Source: an uncultured Dialister sp. | Lineage (GTDB): Bacteria > Bacillota > Negativicutes > Veillonellales > Dialisteraceae | Length of the DNA stretch: 12,568 nucleotides | Direction of reading: 5' to 3' | NCBI GenBank assembly: GCA_900545365.1 | Contig: UQYL01000035.1 | Location: 1 to 12,568, forward strand | Part shown: piece by piece, positions 4,817-12,568 of the stretch | How positions within the stretch are numbered: the stretch's first letter is position 1 | How the letters are laid out: each line of letters starts with the position of its first letter | Translations under genes and position numbers: made by a program | The notes under the pieces: model-generated | What the model saw: the letters and a program-made list of their open reading frames with translations, nothing else | Databases searched by the model: none | What the model was told of the DNA's origin: nothing

Positions 4817-6187
4817 TTATTTTTCTCTTGTGAGGAGCGAGACCAGCTCCACGTGCGTGGTCTGGGGAAACATGTCCACAGGCTGGACTTTCCGCAGGAT
4901 GTACCCCAGCTCCCGGAGGCGCGCCGCGTCGCGGGCGAAAGTGGCGGGATTGCACGAGACGTAGACGATCTTTTCCGGCGCCATGCCTGCCGCCGCGCGG
5001 AGGGTGTCTTCGCTGCATCCGGCGCGGGCCGGGTCGCACACGATGACATCCGGGGCAAGGCCTTTTTCATAGAGGGCGGGCATGAGTTTCCCCGCGTCGC
5101 CGCAGAGAAATTCCGCATGGGTCAGCCCGTTTCGCCGGGCGTTTTCCTTCGCGTTTTCGATGGCCGCTTCCACGATTTCGATGCCGATAACTTTTTTCGC
5201 CCGCTTCGCGAGACACAGGGAGATGGTGCCGGTGCCGCAGTAAGCGTCAATCACGGTCTCTTCTCCCGTGAGGCCCGCGTATTCGAGGGCTTTTTCATAG
5301 AGGGTCTCTGCCTGTTCGGGATTCACCTGAAAAAAGGAATACGGCGAGATCTCAAAGGTGAGCCCGCAGAGAGAGGCGGTGAGCGTCTCCCGGCCCCAGA
5401 GGCGGCGGATCTTCGGGCCGAGGATGGTATTCCCCGGCCGGCTCTGGATATTGTGGTAAATGGAAACGAGCTCTGGCAGGGCGGCGCGCAGTTCGGAGAC
5501 CCACGCTTTTTCTTCCGGCAGGCCGCGCGTCGCCGTGACGATGACAGCCATGAGGCGGCCTTCGTCGCCGGTGCGTCCCAGAATGTGGCGGACGCTCCCT
5601 TTCCCCGTTTTTTCATCGTACGGAGCGATGCGGTATTTTTTCATGACGGCCCGCGCCGCGGCGAGGAGCCGGTTATTGGCGTCCCGCTGGATGAGGCACG
5701 ACGGAGCGGGGATGATATCGTGGCTCCCCTGGCGGTAGCAGCCGAGAACGGCCCCTTCCGGCCCCGGCCCCGCGGGCACGGCCATTTTATTGCGGTAGCC
5801 GAAAGGATGGGGCGCGGGAATGACGGGAAGGACGAGGCTTTCCGGGTAGCCTCCGATTCGAGAGACTGCGCCGGCGGCGCGCTTCCGTTTCGCTTCAAGC
5901 TGCCCTTCATAGGTGAGATGGGAGATCTGGCAGCCCCCGCAGTCCGCATAGACCGGGCAGTCCGGCACGGCGCGCCGGGGAGAGGCCTCCAGCACTTCCC
6001 GGAGAACGCCCACGGCGTAGCCTTTCTTGATGAGCGCCGCTTCCGCCCGCACGGTCTCTCCCGGCAGCGCGCCCGGCACGAAGAGGGTAAATCCTTCGTA
6101 TTTCCCTATGCCTTCCCCGTGGATGCCCAGATCGTCGATCCGGATGTCATACACGCCGCCCGCGCGGATGGGGATCCCGGCTTTCAC
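4817..6187 (-). CDS. rlmD: 23S rRNA (uracil-C5)-methyltransferase, RlmD/RumA family
   Basis: This 456-residue protein has an N-terminal TRAM RNA-binding domain (about 5-60), an iron-sulfur region, and a C-terminal SAM-dependent methyltransferase domain. Cysteines C77, C83, C86 (CPVYADCGGC) and C164 (APSC) match the [4Fe-4S] ligands of RlmD. The SAM site is VIDAYCGTG (about 312-320), followed by the acidic GIEIVE. The catalytic region holds DPARAG (D385) and SCNP with nucleophile C412. The family methylates U1939 or U747 of 23S rRNA with SAM; Firmicutes RlmCD may do both, so the exact site is open. The start is the GTG at 6187: GGGAGG lies 6 bases upstream and GTGA overlaps the TGA of the phosphatase gene, giving translational coupling. 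Upstream in-frame sequence lies inside the phosphatase gene and is not needed. Confidence 0.9.
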   Translation of the reverse strand: MKAGIPIRAGGVYDIRIDDLGIHGEGIGKYEGFTLFVPGALPGETVRAEAALIKKGYAVGVLREVLEASPRRAVPDCPVYADCGGCQISHLTYEGQLEAKRKRAAGAVSRIGGYPESLVLPVIPAPHPFGYRNKMAVPAGPGPEGAVLGCYRQGSHDIIPAPSCLIQRDANNRLLAAARAVMKKYRIAPYDEKTGKGSVRHILGRTGDEGRLMAVIVTATRGLPEEKAWVSELRAALPELVSIYHNIQSRPGNTILGPKIRRLWGRETLTASLCGLTFEISPYSFFQVNPEQAETLYEKALEYAGLTGEETVIDAYCGTGTISLCLAKRAKKVIGIEIVEAAIENAKENARRNGLTHAEFLCGDAGKLMPALYEKGLAPDVIVCDPARAGCSEDTLRAAAGMAPEKIVYVSCNPATFARDAARLRELGYILRKVQPVDMFPQTTHVELVSLLTREK

Positions 6188-7023
6188 CGGCCGCCTCCCG
6201 TGAGAAGGAGAGAAATATCGACGGCGTCCCTCTCTTCCGGCGAAAGGGACAGGTAGCCTTCCGCGAGGGCGCTCACCCACGCGCCGTACACGGGATTGGG
6301 AAATACGATGTACTTCGTGCCGAAATCTTTCCTGTGCGCGTCGATCACGGCGTTCCGCCCCGCCCGGTCTTTCCCGTACGTATCGAGAGGCAGATCGCCG
6401 GCATTGTCCCCCATGTAGAGGATGACGTCATACTTCGCCGCCACTTTGTCGAAGCGTTCCTGCTTATTTCCCTTGTCCACGGCGAGGAGGAGATGCTCCC
6501 TGTCCACGGAAGGGAAGCCGAGAGCGCGGAGATTCCGCTCCGTCGCTTCATAGCCTGTCGATTCGAGGCGGTTCGTTACATAGAAAATGGCCACTCCCTT
6601 TTTGTGGACTTCATTCAGAAAGTCCGCCGCGCCCGGCATGGCCGCCGAGTTTCCCTGCGCCACCCATTCGTTCCACCACGGTGACGTGTATCGGCCGTTC
6701 CCTGTCGCCGCCGCGCCGCCGAGAGCGGGCGTATTGTCCACCACGGTCTCATCGCAGTCGAGGATGATGGCAAGAGGCCGATCACTGCGGGCCGGGTCTG
6801 CGAGGGCCCGGTCGATCTCCGCCATGGCCGCGTTGTATCCCTGGTAGCAGAGCGCGCGGTATTCCGCCGCCGTCCGCATCCAGAGGAGAGCCATCGTCTC
6901 CGCGTCGGCGAGCTGCTGCTCCGAGGTCCGCGGAGCGCAGGCGGGCATTTCCGCGGCATATCCCGGTACGGCGCACGCCGCCAGGACCGCCGCCGCGAGA
7001 GCTATCTTTTTTATGGAAAACAT
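6184..7023 (-). CDS. 5'-nucleotidase / acid phosphatase, lipoprotein e(P4) family (HAD class)
   Basis: This 279-residue protein is an exported HAD-type phosphatase. Its N-terminus is a signal peptide with K5-K6, a hydrophobic core and a lipobox LAAC with C17 as the likely lipidation site; a second possible cut is after GYAA. The catalytic motif DCDET has D89 (nucleophile) and D91, followed by VVDN. VTNR (149-152) is motif II; K184/K187 lie in the motif III region; GDNAGD (205-210) holds the metal-binding acids, close to the family pattern GDNLxDF. WVAQGNSAAMPGA matches e(P4) relatives. Such enzymes strip phosphate from nucleotides such as NMN or AMP outside the membrane so that nucleosides can be imported. 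The start has AAAGGA about 9 bases upstream. The gene is first in an operon with the rRNA methyltransferase. Confidence 0.9.
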   Translation of the reverse strand: MFSIKKIALAAAVLAACAVPGYAAEMPACAPRTSEQQLADAETMALLWMRTAAEYRALCYQGYNAAMAEIDRALADPARSDRPLAIILDCDETVVDNTPALGGAAATGNGRYTSPWWNEWVAQGNSAAMPGAADFLNEVHKKGVAIFYVTNRLESTGYEATERNLRALGFPSVDREHLLLAVDKGNKQERFDKVAAKYDVILYMGDNAGDLPLDTYGKDRAGRNAVIDAHRKDFGTKYIVFPNPVYGAWVSALAEGYLSLSPEERDAVDISLLLTGGGR

Positions 7024-7059
7024 TCTATCCCATCCTTTCCGAAGAAATATATTTCATTC

Positions 7060-7068
7060 ATCATACCA
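7060..7068 (-). promoter_or_regulatory. Extended -10 promoter of the phosphatase-methyltransferase operon
   Basis: The minus strand reads TGGTATGAT, an extended -10 element (TGn plus TATGAT). I see no good -35 box at the correct distance; that position falls in the terminator of the upstream gene. Transcription should start near 7053, about 30 bases before the start codon. Confidence 0.55.
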
Positions 7069-7078
7069 CATCCCCACG

Positions 7079-7101
7079 AAAAAAGACCGGCATGCCGGTC
7101 T
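7079..7101 (-). terminator. Intrinsic terminator overlapping the permease stop codon
   Basis: AGACCGG-CATG-CCGGTCT (7084-7101) is a perfect stem followed on the minus strand by TTTTTT. The TAG stop codon of the permease (7100-7102) is the first part of the stem, so translating ribosomes reach the hairpin itself. Confidence 0.85.
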
Positions 7102-8221
7102 ATGTGAAGAGCGCCGCCAGCGCGGAGAGAGCCGCGAGAAAGCCCAGATTCCACAGGGTGAAGACACGGAGATACGCCCCTTTTTTGTAAGGATAGACCG
7201 CCGTGTAATAGCGGAAGGAAATGAGGCTCGCCAGAGAGGCAACGAGCGTCCCCAGCCCGCCGAGATTGACGCCCGTGAGGAGCGCCCCGTAATCGTCGGT
7301 GAATCCCGAAAGAAGCACCGCCGCCGGAACATTGCTGATGATCTGGCTCGCGAGGATGCCGATCCACACTTCCCGTCCCGCGGCCAGCGCCGAGAGCGTC
7401 CCGGCGATCTCCGGGATGCGCCGCATATTTCCGATAAAAACAAAGAAGCAGAGGAACGTGGCGAGGAGGAAATAATCCGCCCCGCGGAAGAGCCGCCGGT
7501 CAAGCGCCGCCGCGGCGAGGACCGTCACGAGGAGCGCAGGCTCCCAGGAGATCACGCGGAACACCACGAGGAGCGAGAGCGCCAGCAGTCCGACATACGG
7601 CAGGAGCCGCCGGAAGAGGCCCCGCCGCTCGATCCCCGCCAGTCCGGAGAGGGCGTGCCCCCGGAGCGGCTCGTCCTTCTCCGCCATGACCGCCGCGATG
7701 AGCATCAGGAGCGAGAGCCCCGCGTAGGGAAGCACCGCCGCGGCGAAATCCCTCATGGCCATGGCCGACACGGAAGTGAGGTAAATATTCTGGGGATTTC
7801 CGATGGGCGTGGCCATGCTGCCCAGATTCGCGGCGACCGTCTCCAGCACGGTGAGACGGAGCGCCCGGCTCCCCTCTCCCGCCGCGCGGAAGACGAGGAG
7901 CGTGAAGGGCACGAAAGTGATGAGCGTCACGTCGTTCGTGAGGAGCATGCTGCTGAAAAAGCAGAGCAGCACCATGGTGAGGGACAGCTTCCGCAGCGTG
8001 TCCGCCCGGGAAAGGAGCGCCTCCCCGAGGAGAAGAAAGGCGCCGAGCGAGCGGAAGCCCGCCACGACAATCATGAGGCAGAAAAGAAGGGCCAGCGTCC
8101 GCCCGTCGGGATACGCCAGATACCCTGCGTCAGGCGGCACGGCGGCCATGGAGAGCAGCGCCAGCAGAAAAGAAACGGCAAAGACCGTCTCCCGCTTCGC
8201 AAATTCCCACACGCTCCGCAT
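7100..8221 (-). CDS. Ion permease of the citrate/ArsB-NhaD (IT) superfamily, SLC13-like
   Basis: This 373-residue integral membrane protein has about 10-11 hydrophobic segments. The two inverted-repeat signatures of the IT superfamily are visible: TNDVTLITFVP (95-105) with GSMATPIGNPQN (134-145) in the first half, and SNVPAAVLLSG (296-306) with GGLGTLVASLASLIS (321-335) in the second. Such proteins move anions, dicarboxylates, arsenite or Na+/H+; the substrate cannot be told from sequence. No arsR or arsenate reductase gene is adjacent, so an arsenite role has no support. The ATG at 8221 is chosen because AAAGGGGGAG lies just upstream; an in-frame ATG at 8245 overlaps the TAA of the preceding gene (TAATG) and is an alternative. 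With only 23 bases between the genes and no terminator, it is probably cotranscribed with the DUF262/HNH gene. Confidence 0.85.
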   Translation of the reverse strand: MRSVWEFAKRETVFAVSFLLALLSMAAVPPDAGYLAYPDGRTLALLFCLMIVVAGFRSLGAFLLLGEALLSRADTLRKLSLTMVLLCFFSSMLLTNDVTLITFVPFTLLVFRAAGEGSRALRLTVLETVAANLGSMATPIGNPQNIYLTSVSAMAMRDFAAAVLPYAGLSLLMLIAAVMAEKDEPLRGHALSGLAGIERRGLFRRLLPYVGLLALSLLVVFRVISWEPALLVTVLAAAALDRRLFRGADYFLLATFLCFFVFIGNMRRIPEIAGTLSALAAGREVWIGILASQIISNVPAAVLLSGFTDDYGALLTGVNLGGLGTLVASLASLISFRYYTAVYPYKKGAYLRVFTLWNLGFLAALSALAALFT

Positions 8222-8244
8222 CCCGCTCCCCCTTTCCGAAAACA

Positions 8245-10023
8245 TTACTGGCACAGCCTCTCGTATGCTTTTTTGACCGTCTGCGCCATCAGGACTCTTC
8301 TCTTTTTCAGAAAATCAAAGTAATCCATGGTCTCAAAATTTTCCGGAAGCGCGTGCTCTTCACAGGCAATCCGGTACCCTGCTTCTCCCAGTTTCTCCCT
8401 GTATTTTGCCACATAATCCTGCGGAGGCTGATCGGAAATATCGATATTGGAAGAATAGTCCAGATAAGTGAAATTCGCGATCTGATTCCGGTCGCGGTCA
8501 GATGTGACTCCTATCTTTCCGAGATACGCTTTCGGGAAAATATGATGCTTATCAATGGATTTTTTCGTCCCGCTGCTTCCCAGCTGGAAATACTGCGAAA
8601 TCGGCATCGTACCAAACAAGACGGGCGTTCCCAGTACGTTCAGCGCCGCTACATAGCCATACCATGCGGGAGACTGCGCACCGGCGCTCGCCATGGCTTC
8701 CGGGAGCGTTACACGGAAATATTCATCGGTAAATTTCGTCTTTATCCCTGCTTCCAGATACGCAACAAATTCTTCCGCTGTATGCACATTTCTCAAATCA
8801 GCAAATTGTTTTTCTACCTCTGACTCTGTTGAGCCAGTATAAAACAATGTAACCGTTGACATAAAAATCCATTTGCGGATGATCTTTCTCAATTCCATCG
8901 GTTTTACTTTATAGTCATATTTTCCGATCAGATACAGCACATAACAAAATACCACCGCATTGGAAGAAGCAACGAGAGAACTGTTCTGATAGCCCGCGTC
9001 GCGGAAGATATTTACAAATTCGTGCCAGTTATTCAGATCAGTCACCAGATTAAGGCTATCTTTAAATATTTTCAGATTTTCTTCTCTTGTGCGCTGCGTG
9101 ATCTCTCCCGTCTTCAAATCTTTGCCCCGCAGAAGCATGTACGCATAGCGGAGACGGGCGCGGCGAAAACCGATTCCGACGGCCACGCGTATCAGATAAG
9201 AAGATTCCACGTCAATGATCGGATTATACGACGTTCCGACAGCCGGCACGCGGGATGCTTCGCAAAATTTATTGATCTGCACGTGAACGTCATTATCATA
9301 CACCGCAAGCAGAGTCTCGATAAAATTCTTCTCCGTCAGTTTCTGCCCGCCTGAATTGACACGGACAAATATATCGGAAACATCTTCTTCATTTGCCGCC
9401 GCGCTGATTTTAAGCGTCGGGATGGAATACATATTCAAATCCAGTAATTCTTTGATATTCCGCTCGATCTGATCTTCCTCGTCTTCGGTCAATTCGGGCC
9501 GGTTATTTTTCATTCGTGTTTCATTGACCACCCGGATATAATTCTTTCGAAAACGGGATTCCGCATGTTCTTCATAGGCCTTAAAAACTTCGCTGATTGC
9601 GCTGATCCATTCCGGGTCTTTTTCATAAGCAGGAGTCCAGACCGCAAATTCCTTTGTCAGAGGACTGAAAGATATTCTTATTTTTCGCTCTTTATAATTT
9701 TTATCTTTAATCGTAATGCCATAAAGCGCTGCCAGAAGAGCAGTCAACCGCTGCTGCCCATCAATAACGAGATCATCCGGCTGCCGGTAAACTTTTTCAT
9801 TCCTCCCAATATGGCTGATGTGTTCATATTCTTCCGGCGAAGCCCAGAGGACGATATACCCGACCGGATATCCTTTCATCATAGAATCCAGCAGATCTCT
9901 GACTTTTGCATCTTTCCACACAAAAGGACGCTGAAGATCAGGCAGACCGATGCGTCCGTTTTTTACATCCCGCAGCAAATCTTCAATTTTCAGCTGCACA
10001 TTACTGAATATTTCTTTTCCCAT
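8245..10023 (-). CDS. DUF262 and HNH/DUF1524-type nuclease fusion, GmrSD-like
   Basis: This 592-residue protein begins with a DUF262 domain: LPDLQRPFVWKDAKVRDLLD (28-47), YPVGYIVLW, and the nucleotide-binding DGQQR (89-92 region), then RVNSGGQKLTEKNF (221-234). A helical middle follows (about 300-440). The C-terminus carries an HNH-like site, DKHHIFPKAY (491-500), with Asn513, Asn517 and Asn526 in the pattern seen in DUF1524. GmrSD-type systems join an NTP-sensing DUF262 part to such a nuclease and cut modified phage DNA (type IV restriction); a similar role is inferred here. The start is the ATG at 10023, with GGAG 6 bases upstream. Base composition is clearly more AT-rich than all neighbours, a sign of acquisition. 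It is alone: no methylase or other defence gene is adjacent. Confidence 0.85.
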   Translation of the reverse strand: MGKEIFSNVQLKIEDLLRDVKNGRIGLPDLQRPFVWKDAKVRDLLDSMMKGYPVGYIVLWASPEEYEHISHIGRNEKVYRQPDDLVIDGQQRLTALLAALYGITIKDKNYKERKIRISFSPLTKEFAVWTPAYEKDPEWISAISEVFKAYEEHAESRFRKNYIRVVNETRMKNNRPELTEDEEDQIERNIKELLDLNMYSIPTLKISAAANEEDVSDIFVRVNSGGQKLTEKNFIETLLAVYDNDVHVQINKFCEASRVPAVGTSYNPIIDVESSYLIRVAVGIGFRRARLRYAYMLLRGKDLKTGEITQRTREENLKIFKDSLNLVTDLNNWHEFVNIFRDAGYQNSSLVASSNAVVFCYVLYLIGKYDYKVKPMELRKIIRKWIFMSTVTLFYTGSTESEVEKQFADLRNVHTAEEFVAYLEAGIKTKFTDEYFRVTLPEAMASAGAQSPAWYGYVAALNVLGTPVLFGTMPISQYFQLGSSGTKKSIDKHHIFPKAYLGKIGVTSDRDRNQIANFTYLDYSSNIDISDQPPQDYVAKYREKLGEAGYRIACEEHALPENFETMDYFDFLKKRRVLMAQTVKKAYERLCQ

Positions 10024-10071
10024 AGTATTCTCCGCTCCCCGCAATAGCCTTGTAATATTTTAGTTTTTCTC

Positions 10072-10080
10072 ATTTTACCA
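10072..10080 (-). promoter_or_regulatory. Extended -10 promoter candidate for the DUF262/HNH gene
   Basis: The minus strand reads TGGTAAAAT (TGn plus TAAAAT) after an A-rich stretch. No good -35 box is seen 17 bases upstream. Transcription would start near 10065, about 42 bases before the start codon, just after the terminator of the uvrA-like gene. Confidence 0.5.
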
Positions 10081-10103
10081 TATGCAGCTTTTTCTCCCCA
10101 CGC

Positions 10104-10125
10104 AAAAAGCCCCGCATGGGGCTTT
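10104..10125 (-). terminator. Intrinsic terminator of the uvrA-like gene
   Basis: AAAGCCCC-ATGC-GGGGCTTT (10106-10125) is a perfect 8-bp stem followed on the minus strand by further T residues. It starts 4 bases after the stop codon. Confidence 0.9.
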
Positions 10126-10129
10126 CTTT

Positions 10130-12568
10130 TTATATGTACTGTCCTGTGATGCTGGCGGGATTTTTGCGGACGGTTTCCGGTGTGCCGCAGGCTACGAGGC
10201 GGCCGCCTTCCGTTCCGCCGCCGGGGCCCATGTCGAGGATCCAGTCGGCGGCGCGGATGACGTCCCGGTCGTGCTCGATGACGACGACCGTCGCGCCCTG
10301 ATCGAGAAGAGTCTGGAAGACGGAGAGCAGGGTCGCCACGTCGAGGGGATGGAGGCCGATGGTGGGTTCGTCGAAGACGAAGACCGCGTCCGACTGGGGG
10401 CGTCCCATTTCGCTGGCCAGCTTGAGGCGCTGCGCTTCGCCGCCGGAGAGGCTCGGCGTTTCTTCGCCCAGCGTGAGGTAGCCGAGGCCGAGGCCGTCGA
10501 GCGTCTGGAGACGCTGGCGCACGGTCTTCCACCGGCCGCACGCGGCGAGGGCGCTGTGCACGTCCATATCCATGAGTTCCGGGAGGGACCGTTCTTTCCC
10601 GTCGCCGCAGAGGCAGCGCACGAGGCGCGCTTCATTTCCGTAGCGGGCGCCCCGGCATTCCGGGCAAGGAATATCCACGTCCGGCAGGAACTGTACGTCC
10701 AGGCTGATCTGGCCGGTGCCGTCGCACACGGGACAGCGGAGGCGGCCCGTATTGTAGGAGAAATCTCCCGCTTTGTATCCTTTTTCTTTCGCCGCTTCCG
10801 TGCGGGCGAAAATTTTTCGCAGTTCGTCGTGGATATTGGCGTAAGTGGCGACGGTGGAGCGCACGTTGATGCCGATGGGCGAGGCGTCGATGAGCTTCAC
10901 CGCGGTGATGCCTTCCGCTTCGATGCGCCGCACGTGGGCGGGGAGGGGCGCTCCGGAGACGGCCGCGGCAAGCGCCGGGACGAGGCTCTCCAGAATGAGG
11001 GTGGTCTTGCCGGAGCCGGAGACGCCGGTCACGACGGTGAGGCGGCCTTTCGGGATCTCCGCCGTGAGAGGATGCACGGTGTGGATGGGGCCGGTCTCCA
11101 TGCGGATGCGGCCGAGACGGAAAATTTCGCTCTCCTCTGTTTTTCCCGGCCGTTCCGCCCGTTTCTCCCCGGAGAGGAAGGGGCCGATCTTCGAGCGGGG
11201 ATCGTTCTCTATGTCCGCCACTGTCCCTCCGGCGATGACTTCCCCGCCGGAAGCGCCCGCGCCGGGGCCCATTTCGATGAGCCAGTCCGCTTCCCGCAGG
11301 ACGTCCGTGTCGTGATCGACGAGAAGGACGGAATTGCCATCGCCGATGAGGTCGCGCATGACTGCCGTGAGGCCCCGGAGGTTCGCCGGATGGAGGCCGA
11401 TGGAGGGCTCGTCGAGGACGTAGAGAACGCCGGTGGTACGGTTCCGCACGGCCCGGGCGAGCTGCATGCGCTGCCTCTCGCCGGTGGAGAGGGTCGGCGC
11501 GGCGCGGTCGAGGGTGAGATAGGAAAGGCCCAACTCCATGAGGCGGCGCGCGGAGACGCGGAAGGCTTCGCAGATGCTCTCCGCCATGGGCCGCATTTCT
11601 TCCGGGAGCGACGCGGGCACGCCGTCCACCCACGCCGTGAGCTCCGCCAGGGTCATGCGGCACGCTTCATCGAGGGAGATGCCGCGGAGCTTCGGCGCTC
11701 TCGCCGCTTCGGAAAGGCGGGTGCCGCCGCATTCCGGGCAGGGCTCTTCTTTCAGGAAACGCTCCACCCGCTTCATGCCTTTTTCGTCTTTCACCTTCGA
11801 GAGAGCATTTTCCACGGTGCGCACGGCACTGTAATAGGTGAAGTCGAGTTCGGTGGCCTGGTCGGAATTTTTCGGCCGGTAGAGAATGTGTTTCTTCTCC
11901 GGCGGGCCGTCGTAGACGACGGCTTTTTCTTCCGCCGTGAGCTCCCGGAAGGGCACGTTCGTCCGCACGCCCATGGCGCGGCACACGTCGGTCATGAGGG
12001 ACCACATGAGAGAATTCCACGGAGCGACCGCGCCTTGGTCTATAGTTAGCGAAGCGTCGGGTACCAGCGTAGATTCGTCTACCGTTCTTATCAGGCCAGT
12101 ACCGCCGCAGGTTGGGCAGGCTCCGCTGCTGTTGAAGGAAAAATCCTCGGCGCTCGGCGCTTCAAATACAGCGCCGCAGACAGGGCAGGAGAGGGGCTTA
12201 TCTATTGCGGCGTTAACGGTTGGCTCAATGTAATGTCCATTCGGACAGAGATGGCTGCCCAAACGCGAATACATAAGCCGCAGGCTGTTGGTTAGTTCGG
12301 TAGAGGTGCCAAAGGTGCTTCGGACGCCAGGTATGGCGGGCCTTTGGTGCAGCGCGAGGGCCGCAGGTATATTTTCTATGCCGTCTATCTTAGCCTCAGC
12401 CGCCTGAGTCATGCGCCGCCGCGTGTAGGCGGATAGCGCTTCAAGATAACGGCGCGAACCTTCGGCATATAAAACGCCCAGGGCCAGAGAGGATTTTCCC
12501 GAGCCGGAAACTCCTGCAATAGCTGTCAGCCGTCCGAGCGGAATATCGACGTCTATATTTTTAAGGTT
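10130..12568 (-). CDS. UvrA-like twin ABC ATPase (5' end beyond window)
   Basis: 812 codons are visible and the reading frame runs open to the window edge, so the true start lies outside; an internal ATG at 12412 is not the start because a Walker A motif lies upstream of it. First ATPase half: GVSGSGKSS (visible residues 19-27), then YAEGSRRYLEALSAY, a CX2C-X19-CX2C zinc module (CPVC...CPTC), LSTGERQRMQLARA and VLDEPSIGLHP. Second half: GVSGSGKTT, another CX2C-X19-CX2C module, LSGGEAQRLKLA, FVFDEPTIGLHP and VIEHDRD. After the RSTFGTSTEL stretch it passes straight to the zinc module, so the UvrB-binding insertion of housekeeping UvrA seems absent. That fits the shorter UvrA2/DrrC-like class linked to DNA-damage or drug tolerance. 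Codon style changes sharply near 12,035. Confidence 0.9.
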   Translation of the reverse strand, partial: NLKNIDVDIPLGRLTAIAGVSGSGKSSLALGVLYAEGSRRYLEALSAYTRRRMTQAAEAKIDGIENIPAALALHQRPAIPGVRSTFGTSTELTNSLRLMYSRLGSHLCPNGHYIEPTVNAAIDKPLSCPVCGAVFEAPSAEDFSFNSSGACPTCGGTGLIRTVDESTLVPDASLTIDQGAVAPWNSLMWSLMTDVCRAMGVRTNVPFRELTAEEKAVVYDGPPEKKHILYRPKNSDQATELDFTYYSAVRTVENALSKVKDEKGMKRVERFLKEEPCPECGGTRLSEAARAPKLRGISLDEACRMTLAELTAWVDGVPASLPEEMRPMAESICEAFRVSARRLMELGLSYLTLDRAAPTLSTGERQRMQLARAVRNRTTGVLYVLDEPSIGLHPANLRGLTAVMRDLIGDGNSVLLVDHDTDVLREADWLIEMGPGAGASGGEVIAGGTVADIENDPRSKIGPFLSGEKRAERPGKTEESEIFRLGRIRMETGPIHTVHPLTAEIPKGRLTVVTGVSGSGKTTLILESLVPALAAAVSGAPLPAHVRRIEAEGITAVKLIDASPIGINVRSTVATYANIHDELRKIFARTEAAKEKGYKAGDFSYNTGRLRCPVCDGTGQISLDVQFLPDVDIPCPECRGARYGNEARLVRCLCGDGKERSLPELMDMDVHSALAACGRWKTVRQRLQTLDGLGLGYLTLGEETPSLSGGEAQRLKLASEMGRPQSDAVFVFDEPTIGLHPLDVATLLSVFQTLLDQGATVVVIEHDRDVIRAADWILDMGPGGGTEGGRLVACGTPETVRKNPASITGQYI

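Noticed and set aside
4799..6256. Long open frame on the plus strand opposite the methyltransferase gene
   Set aside because: The minus strand carries all RlmD motifs; the plus frame is low-complexity antisense.
7100..8221. Arsenite efflux (arsB) assignment for the permease
   Set aside because: No arsR, arsC or arsenic riboregulation is near, and the motifs are shared by the whole IT superfamily.
7013..8323. Long open frame on the plus strand opposite the permease gene
   Set aside because: Its product is almost wholly charged residues, an antisense artefact of a hydrophobic GC-rich gene.
10082..12049. Long open frame on the plus strand opposite the uvrA-like gene
   Set aside because: It has no recognisable domain and starts in the terminator region; the minus strand has all ABC motifs.
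12410..12412. ATG at 12412 as start of the uvrA-like gene
   Set aside because: The frame stays open to the window edge and contains GVSGSGKSS upstream, so the gene begins outside the window.

Overview
The window is a GC-rich bacterial chromosome segment. All seven protein-coding genes that I can identify with confidence lie on the minus strand, so they are described here right to left, in the direction of transcription. Intrinsic terminators, AGGAGG-type ribosome binding sites, a glycine riboswitch before an AGCS transporter and a lipoprotein e(P4)-type phosphatase with a lipobox together suggest a Firmicutes-like anaerobe, possibly a diderm Negativicutes member. The taxonomic guess is inference only.

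Right to left: (1) a UvrA-like twin ABC ATPase whose N-terminus runs off the right edge (10130-12568), closed by an intrinsic terminator; (2) a probable two-gene unit of an AT-richer DUF262/HNH (GmrSD-like) protein (8245-10023) and a citrate/ArsB-NhaD-type ion permease (7100-8221), closed by a terminator that overlaps the permease stop codon; (3) a translationally coupled pair, an e(P4)-family acid phosphatase/5'-nucleotidase (6184-7023) and an RlmD-type 23S rRNA uracil-5 methyltransferase (4817-6187), with its own extended -10 promoter and terminator; (4) a glycine riboswitch with a terminator hairpin ahead of an alanine/glycine:cation symporter (3087-4475); (5) an M20-type allantoate/N-carbamoyl-amino-acid amidohydrolase (1666-2913) with a strong promoter and a leader hairpin that buries its ribosome binding site; (6) an M24B Xaa-Pro aminopeptidase (175-1260) with its own promoter; (7) at the left edge, a near-consensus promoter plus the -35 box of a second one, pointing out of the window. 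Their spacing and A/T-rich upstream tracts look like the tandem promoters of an rRNA operon.

Genes 4-6 are separately transcribed but share a theme of amino-acid and peptide use: Gly/Ala uptake, N-carbamoyl or ureido nitrogen release, and X-Pro peptide trimming. The least explained parts are the 405-base gap 1261-1665, which holds a strong ribosome binding site with a 27-codon ORF on the plus strand and several hairpins; the DUF262/HNH gene, which looks acquired; and a sharp change of codon style inside the uvrA-like gene near 12,035, suggesting a recombinant gene or a chimeric assembly. I found no CRISPR array, tRNA, rRNA body or insertion sequence.
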